Below the pieces are notes generated by a model. The model searched no databases. It was not told the DNA's origin and saw only the letters and a list, made by a program, of their open reading frames with translations. This document shows, in pieces, positions 56,468 through 64,000 of a stretch of DNA of 64,000 bases; the first letter of the stretch is position 1, and each line of letters begins with the position of its first letter. The position numbers and the translations under genes are program-made. The stretch comes from Alkalimarinus sediminis (GTDB taxonomy: Bacteria > Pseudomonadota > Gammaproteobacteria > Pseudomonadales > Oleiphilaceae), in NCBI RefSeq assembly GCF_026427595.1, contig NZ_CP101527.1, forward strand, positions 1,435,001 to 1,499,000. The letters are read 5' to 3'.

Positions 56468-57901
56468 GTGAAAAATTTAAGTGTAATGGTGTTAGCTGGT
56501 TTAATAGCAGTATCAGGCTGCTCAAATGAACCCCCTTACACCCCTAAAAACGCAACCCTAACCCCACAAGAAGCCAAACAGATAGCTAAAGACGCTTATG
56601 TTTATGGCTTCCCGTTAGTGCTTAATTACAAAACCATGTACGAGTACGCGGTTAATAAAGAGTCATCTGAGTACAAAGGTGATTTTAACCAGATAGGGTG
56701 TGTCGCAAGATTGTTTACTCCAGAAGATAAAGCGATTATCACGCCTAACTCTGACACTCCATACTGCATGGCATGGGTAGATTTAAGAGCAGAGCCTGTT
56801 GTTTTTACTATTCCTGAAATAGAAAAAGAGCGCTATTACAGTGTCCAACTTATCGACTTATATACTCATAACGCAGGTTATATCAGTTCAGTACAAAAGG
56901 ATGGCCCTGGCAATTACCTTTTAACCGGCCCCAACTGGGAAGGAGAGGTACCTGAGGGGATCACAAAGATTATTCCTTTTGAAACAAGCTTTATTTTTAG
57001 CATACACCGTACGCAACTTTTTAACGCCGGCGATATTAATAAGCTTAAAAAAATTCAAGATGGCTACACGATTAAGCCTCTAAGTACTTTTCTTGGTACA
57101 GATGCGCCCGAAATTGCACAGGCTATTGATGCGCCTGTCTGGGAAAACGGTACAGAGTTTACCGCACAGTCCTTTAAGTACTTAGACTTTATGTTAACGC
57201 TGGTTAAAACACCTGAAGCGGAGCAAGACCAGATGAAACGGTTTGCTAGGATTGGCTTGGGGGATGATGATAAATTTAATATTGAAGAGTTCGGCCCTGA
57301 TATTCAAAAAGCATTAGAAGAGGGGGTTCAAGAAGGGCTTACAGCCATCAAAGAGTTTGCTGTAAAAGCATCTGCAGACCCTTTAGCCAGTACAAAAGTG
57401 TTTGGTACCAGAGCATTCTTAAATAGAAGTGCGAAAGAAAACTATAATTTGAATCAATTTTTTATCTTACGCGCAACCGCTGCACAATCGGGTATCTATG
57501 GTAACTCAGGTGCAGAGGCGACTTATCCTTCTTATTTAGCTGATTCTGAAGGTAACCCATTCAATGCTTCAATAAACGACTACACCTTAACCTTTAATAA
57601 AGGCGAGTTGCCGCCAGTAAACGCATTTTGGTCGCTGACCATGTATGACGGAAAAACACAGCTGCTTATAGACAACCCTTTAAATCGCTATCTTTTAAAC
57701 TCACCCATGATGGAAGATTTTGTGATGAACAAAGATGGCTCTTTAACCATTTATGTTCAAAAAGATTCTCCTGGCAAAGAGTTAGAAGCCAATTGGTTAC
57801 CAGCTCCTGATGGGCCTTTCTACACCATAATGAGGCTTTATGGTCCTAAAAAAGAGGCGCTAGAGGGGGACTGGATTGCTCCGCCACTGGTTAAGAAATG
57901 A
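56468..57901 (+). CDS. DUF1254/DUF1214 lipoprotein (paralogue 2)
   Basis: A 477-residue lipoprotein. The signal peptide ends in the lipobox AVSGC, with acylated Cys near residue 18. DUF1254 shows PNSDTPYCMAWVDLRAEP and ERYYSVQLIDLYTHNAGY; DUF1214 shows LPPVNAFWSLTMYDGKTQLL and SPGKELEANWLPAP. It is clearly a paralogue of the preceding gene but is anchored to a membrane. Conserved N-x-D-T-x-Y and F-W-S-(I/L)-T-M-Y-D motifs are kept in both. The function is unknown. Confidence 0.88.
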   Translation: MKNLSVMVLAGLIAVSGCSNEPPYTPKNATLTPQEAKQIAKDAYVYGFPLVLNYKTMYEYAVNKESSEYKGDFNQIGCVARLFTPEDKAIITPNSDTPYCMAWVDLRAEPVVFTIPEIEKERYYSVQLIDLYTHNAGYISSVQKDGPGNYLLTGPNWEGEVPEGITKIIPFETSFIFSIHRTQLFNAGDINKLKKIQDGYTIKPLSTFLGTDAPEIAQAIDAPVWENGTEFTAQSFKYLDFMLTLVKTPEAEQDQMKRFARIGLGDDDKFNIEEFGPDIQKALEEGVQEGLTAIKEFAVKASADPLASTKVFGTRAFLNRSAKENYNLNQFFILRATAAQSGIYGNSGAEATYPSYLADSEGNPFNASINDYTLTFNKGELPPVNAFWSLTMYDGKTQLLIDNPLNRYLLNSPMMEDFVMNKDGSLTIYVQKDSPGKELEANWLPAPDGPFYTIMRLYGPKKEALEGDWIAPPLVKK

Positions 57902-58055
57902 TTTGTATTTTGTTATCGATTCACTAGTCGCTGAAAGAAAGGTAAGCCACCTTTCTGCTACTGGCAAAAAATTTTAAAAGCTCAATCAGAGTTTTTGAAA
58001 ACTAAGAAAGAGAATAAACGCTCTCTGTTAATATTAGAAACCAAAGGAAAGTAAT

Positions 58056-58460
58056 ATGAAAAGATATTTATTAGCGCTTATTGCAACCAGTATGTTGCTG
58101 CCAGCTGCAGCTACTGCGACAGTAAAGCTAGGCTTCGGTTTCGACCAAGGGTTTGGTGTAACGGGGCAGTTCAACGATGTAAATGGATTTATTGGCAATG
58201 ATGGCGTTGCAGCTGATTACATTTTTAAAAGAGGATCGTTTGGTGGGGATGCGCCTTTTACTTGGTATGTAGGGGGCGGTGCCTTTCTTGGGTGGGATGA
58301 CGGATTAGGTATTCGTCTACCACTGGGCCTTAGACTGCCATTTAACAGCCAGTGGGATAGCTATCTTCAAATCCACCCTGAATTAGATTTTGACCATGGT
58401 TCACGCAGTGACATAAAGTTTGGTATTGATGCAGCGATTGGTGTTCGTTACAGCTTCTAA
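58056..58460 (+). CDS. Small probable outer-membrane beta-barrel protein
   Basis: A 134-residue protein with a signal peptide (LLALIATSMLLPAAATA) and short amphipathic strands rich in Gly and aromatic residues, ending in YSF. This fits an eight-stranded barrel. AAAGGAAAG lies 5 nt before the ATG. It sits between the second DUF1254 gene and the phospholipase-D-like gene. I recognise no family. Confidence 0.65.
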   Translation: MKRYLLALIATSMLLPAAATATVKLGFGFDQGFGVTGQFNDVNGFIGNDGVAADYIFKRGSFGGDAPFTWYVGGGAFLGWDDGLGIRLPLGLRLPFNSQWDSYLQIHPELDFDHGSRSDIKFGIDAAIGVRYSF

Positions 58461-58482
58461 GTACGCTACCAAAATGTAACCT

Positions 58483-58538
58483 CAGTCGTTCAACAACAGT
58501 ATGGTTGTTTGCGTACTATACTGTTAGTTGAACGATTG
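58483..58538. other. Long imperfect inverted repeat
   Basis: CAGTCGTTCAACAACAGTAT and the complement of CAATCGTTCAACTAACAGTAT pair over about 20 bp with one unpaired base, loop about 15 nt. It lies 22 bp after the small barrel gene. There is no T-run. It could be a terminator, or a stem-loop that protects the upstream mRNA. Confidence 0.5.
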
Positions 58539-58590
58539 AACTTCTGCAACTGTCCGTAAGCCAACGTTTTACGCCAAAGTGAACCCAAGC

Positions 58591-60450
58591 ATGAACGATA
58601 TAAAATACTTTCTATTGTGTTTAGTCACTTTAGCGATTGTTGGGTGCAATAGTATTCAGCACCAATTGGTAACTCAATGTCCATCTGGTACGCTTAATCT
58701 ACCCGATTGCCCACCTGAAGATGCAGTAGACGATGATACGATCAACGAAATTTATGAAAGACGTAGTTGGGTTCCTCCTTCAAAGCTAGAAGTCGACCCG
58801 ATAATACTTGGCGAACAGGCTCAAATACCCGTTAACTCTTCCCGCATTAAGGTTATCGGGCCATCACATGAAGATGCGATGAGATCACTCGCTACGAAAA
58901 TATGGCTAATCGACCATGCCCAGCACACCATTGATATCACCTATTATATTTTCAAAACTGATCTAGTCGGTTATGCCATACTTGGCGCACTGTGCAACGC
59001 GGTAGAGCGTGGTGTTGATGTGCGTATTATGGTTGATTCAATTGGTTCTTTAAGCCCCGGCCATTCGGCTTTGAGAGCGGTTGAAACCTGTACTGAAAAT
59101 GCGGGATTTGTACGTAATACCAATGGTCAGATTACTACGAAAAAGGCACGTGCTCAGGTTGTCGTATTCAATGCGATAACAAAGTTCCAGTTTAATCGCC
59201 GCTCTCATGACAAGTTGCTCGTCATCGATGGCTCTTTTCCTGCCAAAGCGGTCGTCATGACCGGCGGGCGTAATATCTCGCTGGATTATTATGGAATCAA
59301 AAAGGATGGTTCACCAGATCTTGATGTATTCCGTGACCTTGAAATACTCAGCTTATCAGGCGAGCAGAGTAGTAATGAGAAGCACACCGTAGGTATGGTA
59401 AGTGAGATCTACTATTCATTACTATTTTCACACACAGGAAACCGACGAATAACCCCCTATGAAGCTAGTGATGAGTTCGACAAGGGTAAGTATCAAAATC
59501 GATATATCTCTCATCGTATCAAGGCACAAAAAAGTTTAGCGACAATAAAAGCGTTTCCTGAGATAGAAAAACAACTCAATAGTATGCCCGACTATATGAA
59601 CCAAGGGTTTGAAGACGCACAGGTTCGCCTCTCACATCAGTTGAGTAATCTGACGAACAAAGCTGTCACCACTAATGTAGTTGAGAATCTGGAGCGCAAC
59701 CCTAATTCCATCCTCTATTTATTATCCAAAGTTTTAGTGGATCTAAAAGCCGCAGGGATCACTAGCGGGTCATTACAAATAGTGTCACCGTATCTATTTA
59801 GCGGGCAGTATTTCGATGAAGAGGGTACCTTGATTTATGATGGAGCAGAAGAGACGTTAGAATGGCTAAATGAAAATCCTGACCTTAAACTTGAGGTTAT
59901 CACCAACTCAGTATTAACCAGTGATAATTTTTTTACCCAAGCCATTATCGACATGGGGATGGCTCCGAGATTTCTACTCACACCTGAACTGCAGAAAGTC
60001 TGGCTTGCAAGTACAAAAGAAGGGGAGTTCAACCCAGACATCGTCGAAAGCGAAGAATGGAAGCAACTGATCAATCATCCGCAGATTTTCTTTTATCAGA
60101 CCGGGCGGCTAGATTCAGATATTCTTGGTGGCGACCAACATTATGGAAAACTACATGCCAAATTTATTTATGGCGAAGAGGTCGGGTTTGTCGGCACTAG
60201 CAACTTTGATTACCGATCCAACCTTTATAACAATGAAATGGGGTTCTTCTATCAGGGGCGTAACGTAAGTAATGATCTCGCTACTGTGTTTGAACAACTA
60301 AAAGCCACATCATATCGTTGGGGAACACCTGAGTGGCTTGAAATGCGCAAAAAAGTTATGGAGAGCGATAGCAGTAAAGCAAGTCCGGCTCGTAAGCAGC
60401 GAAGCATCTACAAGACTGTTCGAGCGCTTGGTTTGGAGTACCTTTTGTAA
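58591..60450 (+). CDS. Phospholipase D-like lipoprotein
   Basis: A phosphodiesterase of the PLD superfamily with two catalytic HKD motifs, SHDKLLVIDG near residue 210 and HAKFIYG near 520, followed by NFDYRSN. It should act on phosphodiester bonds of phospholipid or a related polymer. The signal peptide ends in the lipobox AIVGC, so it is a lipoprotein. The frame begins with GTG at 58579, but the ATG at 58591 is preferred; neither has a clear RBS. It lies in the DUF1254 cluster on the same strand. Cardiolipin-synthase-like activity is possible, but hydrolase is equally likely. Confidence 0.88.
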   Translation: MNDIKYFLLCLVTLAIVGCNSIQHQLVTQCPSGTLNLPDCPPEDAVDDDTINEIYERRSWVPPSKLEVDPIILGEQAQIPVNSSRIKVIGPSHEDAMRSLATKIWLIDHAQHTIDITYYIFKTDLVGYAILGALCNAVERGVDVRIMVDSIGSLSPGHSALRAVETCTENAGFVRNTNGQITTKKARAQVVVFNAITKFQFNRRSHDKLLVIDGSFPAKAVVMTGGRNISLDYYGIKKDGSPDLDVFRDLEILSLSGEQSSNEKHTVGMVSEIYYSLLFSHTGNRRITPYEASDEFDKGKYQNRYISHRIKAQKSLATIKAFPEIEKQLNSMPDYMNQGFEDAQVRLSHQLSNLTNKAVTTNVVENLERNPNSILYLLSKVLVDLKAAGITSGSLQIVSPYLFSGQYFDEEGTLIYDGAEETLEWLNENPDLKLEVITNSVLTSDNFFTQAIIDMGMAPRFLLTPELQKVWLASTKEGEFNPDIVESEEWKQLINHPQIFFYQTGRLDSDILGGDQHYGKLHAKFIYGEEVGFVGTSNFDYRSNLYNNEMGFFYQGRNVSNDLATVFEQLKATSYRWGTPEWLEMRKKVMESDSSKASPARKQRSIYKTVRALGLEYLL

Positions 60451-60495
60451 CATGCTCAATTTCAACTCTACTTGGATAAATAATCAAAAGGAATA

Positions 60496-62001
60496 ATGAT
60501 GAAAAGTACAGGTACTTTAAAAATAGCGTTATCGGCGCTAACTTTTACGATGGTAACGGGTTGCTCCATGAACGGTATTACAGGACAGAATTCTACCGAT
60601 GATACTCTAAACACGCAGAATACTTACCTAGGTAGCATAGAGTTTCAAGACCAGACAATAACTAAAGCATCAGCTGAAAAATTGAATCGGGCAATTGATT
60701 TACAGCGCGCAGCACAGCTTACGCTTTGGGCTTTACCGATAACGAGCATGTATCAGGGGCACGAGGCCGCAAAAGCGAATCTAGGGTTTAATGATGATGA
60801 AGTGGTTATAGGCTTATATGAAGGCTATGCAGGGGTATATCCTTTTATTACTGCCAATGTTACAACACCTTATACGGTATCTAACCTAGATTTATCCGCA
60901 ACGGGTCCTGTGGTTGTAGAAATTCCAGCAGGTGGGATTTTTGGAGTAGCCAATAATGCTTGGCAGGAGCCTATTATTGAGATTGGTTCAGGAAAAAAAG
61001 AGACGCTTCTTTTTGTTGGACCAGGTCAGGATTACCCAAAAGATTTCAAAGGGAAGGTAGTACAAAGTGATACGTTTGTATTAGGGTACTTTTACCGTGT
61101 ACTAGGTTTAGGCGCAGAAGCCGACGCACTCAAAACCGCAGTAACCTCTTACAAATTATCAGAAGCTGCCAACCCACCCAAAACCACATATGTTACTTTT
61201 ACCCCTAAACCCGGCGATAAAGTTACCATCGGTACCCAGCCGCGAGGCATGGAATATTGGGATCTAGTCAATAAATATGTGCAAAAAGAGCCTATGGCAA
61301 ACCGAGATCGATTTTTCTACGCATGGTTAAAAGATCTAGGTATCGAAAAAGGACAGCCTTTTAACCCAACAGATTATCAAAAAGAGATTTTGCTAGAAGG
61401 GGTGACAACAGGTATGGCGATGGGCCAAGCCACTGCCTTTAATAAGACAAAAGAAAAGTTTGCCTCTTCGCTTTATGGTAATGACTCAGGCTGGGAAGAT
61501 GCCATGGCAGGTATGGATCCTAGAATCGATTTAGAAACCTATTCGATGTTTAACGAACGGACTTCTTACACCTATGAAGCGGTGACAACTTCTTCCGGTA
61601 TGGTTTCGAGAGTGCCAGGAAAAGGTTCTGCCTACTTAGGGTCTTATTATGACTCTGAAGGTAATGCGTTAATGGGAGGCAATAACTACAAACTTCACAT
61701 TGAACCAAACCCTCCTGCAGCTCTTTTTTGGTCGATTACAATTTATGATATCCAGAACCGTCTGATTATCCAGAATGATACTAGACGTTCAGACATCTCT
61801 TCACGCTCAAAAAATTTAGTTAAGAACAGTGATGGATCTGTAGACCTTTATTTTGGCCCCAAAGCCCCAGTAGGACATGAAAATAATTGGATTCAAACCA
61901 ATGAAGGTGAGTCTTTCTTTGCCTATTTGAGATTGTATGGCCCAGAACAGGCTTACTTTGACCAAACATACCCAATGAATAAAATTGAAAAAATTAAATA
62001 G
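60496..62001 (+). CDS. DUF1254/DUF1214 lipoprotein (paralogue 3, divergent)
   Basis: A 501-residue lipoprotein with lipobox MVTGC. The DUF1254 region is divergent: the N-x-D-T-x-Y motif of the other two reads NVTTPYTVSNLDL. The DUF1214 region keeps PPAALFWSITIYD and NSDGSVDLYFGPKAP and ends in RLYGP. It lies 45 bp after the phospholipase-D-like gene, so the two are likely co-transcribed. The loss of the aspartate motif suggests that this copy differs in ligand or lacks activity. Confidence 0.85.
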   Translation: MMKSTGTLKIALSALTFTMVTGCSMNGITGQNSTDDTLNTQNTYLGSIEFQDQTITKASAEKLNRAIDLQRAAQLTLWALPITSMYQGHEAAKANLGFNDDEVVIGLYEGYAGVYPFITANVTTPYTVSNLDLSATGPVVVEIPAGGIFGVANNAWQEPIIEIGSGKKETLLFVGPGQDYPKDFKGKVVQSDTFVLGYFYRVLGLGAEADALKTAVTSYKLSEAANPPKTTYVTFTPKPGDKVTIGTQPRGMEYWDLVNKYVQKEPMANRDRFFYAWLKDLGIEKGQPFNPTDYQKEILLEGVTTGMAMGQATAFNKTKEKFASSLYGNDSGWEDAMAGMDPRIDLETYSMFNERTSYTYEAVTTSSGMVSRVPGKGSAYLGSYYDSEGNALMGGNNYKLHIEPNPPAALFWSITIYDIQNRLIIQNDTRRSDISSRSKNLVKNSDGSVDLYFGPKAPVGHENNWIQTNEGESFFAYLRLYGPEQAYFDQTYPMNKIEKIK

Positions 62002-62328
62002 TGTAGAACAATAAAAAACATCAAGCGGTGGCGAAATCATCGTCACCGCTCATTAACTTTAACTGCCTGCAATGCCAACGTTTCTTTAAATACCCAACCC
62101 TGAATATTTAACACCTGAAAGCGCTGCCATTACTCTATGCCAAGTGGCTAACTCTTTGCTATTAAATCGGTCAAGTGAATTATGACCACAGGCTCTTGCC
62201 ATCATTAAAATTATCACTCATTAACAAATGATATTGACGGAGTATTATTTTATAGACACTATAATGCAAAACCTCTAATAGCTTAGTAGGGCATATATAG
62301 CCCTTTTCACCATACAGGATCGAGATTA
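62002..62328. other. Intergenic region before the nitronate monooxygenase gene
   Basis: This 327-bp region holds no credible gene. An AGCGGTGGCG/CGTCACCGCT hairpin (62024-62050) may end the DUF1254 cluster transcript. A smaller AGGGC/GCCCT hairpin lies near 62289, just upstream of the next start. Confidence 0.5.
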
Positions 62329-63300
62329 ATGAAAACCCGATTAACAGAACTACTTGGCATTGAAAAACCTATTATCTGTGGCGGCATGATGCGCGTTGGA
62401 ACGGCTGAATTAGCGGCAGCTGTATCTAATACAGGTGCACTGGGTACTATGACAGCATTGACGCTGCCTACGCCAGAGCTTTTAAGAGAAGAGATTAAAA
62501 AGTGTCAATCGCTTACTGATAAGCCTTTTGCGGTTAACCTGACAGTAGGTGTAGTGGCTTCTGAAATAAACTACGATGACTATGTAGATGTAATCTGTGA
62601 AAGTGGTGTCAAGATAGTAGAGACTGCCGGCCGAAGCCCTGAGCCATTTATGGAAAAGTTCAACGCTCACGGCATCAAAGTCATTCATAAATGTGTTGCT
62701 GTTCGCCACGCTCTAAAAGCTGAACGCTTAGGTGTTGCAGCCGTCAGTATTGATGGTTTTGAGTGTGCAGGGCACCCAGGTGAAGAAGATGTACCAGGCT
62801 TAGTGTTAATACCAGCAGCTGCCAATAAAATATCTATCCCTATTGTTGCATCAGGCGGCATAGCAGACGGACGAGGATTAGTAGCCGCTCTTGCTTTAGG
62901 AGCAGATGGCATCAATATGGGGACTCGTTTCTTGGCAACACAAGAAGCGCCCGTTCATGAGAACGTCAAAAAGGCGATCGTAGATATGAACGAAACGCAG
63001 ACATCTCTTATCTTCCGCAGCTACAAAAATACCGCTCGGGTTTATAAAAACAGTGTTGCCACTAAGGTTATTGAAATAGAGAAAGCAGGTGGAGCTTTTT
63101 CTGAAGTTCATGGCTTAGTTTCTGGTAAAATGCAGGATATCGCATGGACCACTGGTGATGTTGATGCCGGAATGGTTACATTTGGTATGTGTGGTGGTTT
63201 GGTTGAAGATGTACCTACTTGTAAAGAGTTGGTTGATGATATTATGTCAGATGCCAATCAAATCATTAACGAGCGCCTTGCATCTATGGTTTCATCATAA
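62329..63300 (+). CDS. Nitronate monooxygenase/2-nitropropane dioxygenase-like flavoprotein
   Basis: A 323-residue FMN-dependent TIM-barrel protein. The start is IEKPIICGGMMRVGTAELAA, the signature DGFECAGHPGEEDV lies near residue 145, and FMN-phosphate binding follows in ASGGIADGRGLVAALALGADG. It oxidises nitroalkanes in characterised members, but many homologues, including enoyl-reductase-like ones, serve fatty-acid or aromatic metabolism. The crotonase gene 74 bp downstream supports a CoA-ester context. Confidence 0.85.
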   Translation: MKTRLTELLGIEKPIICGGMMRVGTAELAAAVSNTGALGTMTALTLPTPELLREEIKKCQSLTDKPFAVNLTVGVVASEINYDDYVDVICESGVKIVETAGRSPEPFMEKFNAHGIKVIHKCVAVRHALKAERLGVAAVSIDGFECAGHPGEEDVPGLVLIPAAANKISIPIVASGGIADGRGLVAALALGADGINMGTRFLATQEAPVHENVKKAIVDMNETQTSLIFRSYKNTARVYKNSVATKVIEIEKAGGAFSEVHGLVSGKMQDIAWTTGDVDAGMVTFGMCGGLVEDVPTCKELVDDIMSDANQIINERLASMVSS

Positions 63301-63374
63301 AAAGCAGTTATTAAAGTGTATTGTTAATATACAATTGAGCGTTTCAATATTTACATTAAAACAGAGAGTTAAGC

Positions 63375-64000
63375 ATGACCGATTTGGTTAATTATCAGTT
63401 AGACGGAAAAATAGCCACTATTACACTACAAAACGGCAAAGTGAATGCGATGTCTCCAGATCATATTGCCGCCATTCATGGCGCGCTAGATCAGGCAGAA
63501 AAAGACAAAGCAGTCGTCATGATTGTAGGCCAACCGGGTATATTCTCTGCAGGCTTTGATCTGAAAGTGTTTCAAGCCGACGCTGTCGCCGGTGTTGAGA
63601 TGGTAAAAGCGGGATCTCTGCTATGCAGACGCATGTTAGCCTTCCCAATGCCTATTATTGGTGTGTGCACTGGTCACGCGGTTGCACAAGGGTGCTTTAC
63701 GTTAATGGCATGTGACTATCGAATTGGTGTAGAAGGCCCATTCCAGCTAGGATTGAACGAAGTTAAAATCGGTATGACTATGCACCACTTTGGTATCGAA
63801 CTTCCACGCGCTCGATTAACGCCATCTTACTTCCAACGCTCAGTTAATAACGCACAGATGTACTCGCCAGAAGAAGCCGTTACAGGTGGCTTTTTGGATG
63901 CAATTGTACCTGCAGAAAAGCTAATGGAAGCAGCTTTGGAAGAAGCGAAACGTTTATCTGAGTTGAATCTGGGTGCACACAAAGCCACTAAGCTGAAAAT
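63375..64000 (+). CDS. Crotonase (enoyl-CoA hydratase/isomerase) family protein, 3' partial
   Basis: The first 208 codons are present and the gene runs past the right edge. Oxyanion-hole motifs IFSAGFDLKVF (near residue 60) and GVCTGHAVAQGCFTLMACDY (near 97) identify the crotonase fold. The usual Glu positions carry LNEVKIGMTM instead of the classical hydratase pattern, so the reaction is uncertain. It is in the same direction as the nitronate-monooxygenase-like gene, 74 bp after it, and likely forms an operon with it. Confidence 0.88.
   Translation, partial: MTDLVNYQLDGKIATITLQNGKVNAMSPDHIAAIHGALDQAEKDKAVVMIVGQPGIFSAGFDLKVFQADAVAGVEMVKAGSLLCRRMLAFPMPIIGVCTGHAVAQGCFTLMACDYRIGVEGPFQLGLNEVKIGMTMHHFGIELPRARLTPSYFQRSVNNAQMYSPEEAVTGGFLDAIVPAEKLMEAALEEAKRLSELNLGAHKATKLK

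Overview
The window looks like chromosomal DNA from a free-living, probably marine or aquatic, gammaproteobacterium. The evidence is a leucine/isovalerate (liu) operon led by a MerR-type LiuR, a gsp type II secretion operon, a small DUF2986 gene, a BioA very close to the enterobacterial enzyme, and several c-di-GMP proteins. I cannot name the genus. No rRNA, tRNA or CRISPR array was seen.

Region 1 (1-13.4 kb) is a catabolic block. It opens with a glycyl radical enzyme (5' end cut by the window) and its radical-SAM activase, closed by a terminator. An NHL beta-propeller protein, a carboxymuconolactone-decarboxylase-like protein, a molybdopterin oxidoreductase and an AraC-family regulator follow. 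A three-gene minus-strand run then encodes an FAD-linked oxidase, a gamma-carbonic-anhydrase-like protein and an acyl-CoA synthetase. The substrate is not evident; oxygen-sensitive radical chemistry beside aerobic-type genes is the unusual point.

Region 2 (13.6-18.0 kb) is a breakpoint. A truncated secreted-protein gene abuts a minimal Tn3-family element (tnpA only) whose left end is duplicated in tandem (95 bp). The right end runs directly into a 213-bp tandem array carrying REP-like hairpins. There is no target-site duplication.

Region 3 (18.0-27.3 kb) is liuR-liuA-liuB-liuC-liuD-liuE-aacS, all minus strand, converting isovaleryl-CoA to acetoacetate/acetoacetyl-CoA, with a likely LiuR operator upstream of liuR. 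Region 4 (27.4-37.0 kb) is type II secretion: gspE-F-G-H-I-J-K-L-M on plus, and a gspC-like gene plus a LapG-like protease divergently on minus. gspD, gspN and gspO are not here. A GNAT protein, glutathione reductase and bioA follow.

Region 5 (40.5-52.7 kb, minus) holds an HD-GYP protein, a dihydroorotate-dehydrogenase-like protein overlapping a one-chain pyruvate:ferredoxin oxidoreductase, a second hairpin array (163-bp units), a DUF2986 gene, a VTT-membrane/flavin-disulfide-reductase fusion, a MatP-like small protein and a hemerythrin-GGDEF-EAL protein. Region 6 (52.8-62.0 kb) is a LysR regulator divergent from an envelope cluster: two outer-membrane beta-barrel candidates, three DUF1254/DUF1214 proteins (one periplasmic, two lipoproteins) and a phospholipase-D-like lipoprotein. 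The window ends with a nitronate-monooxygenase-like gene and a crotonase cut by the right edge.
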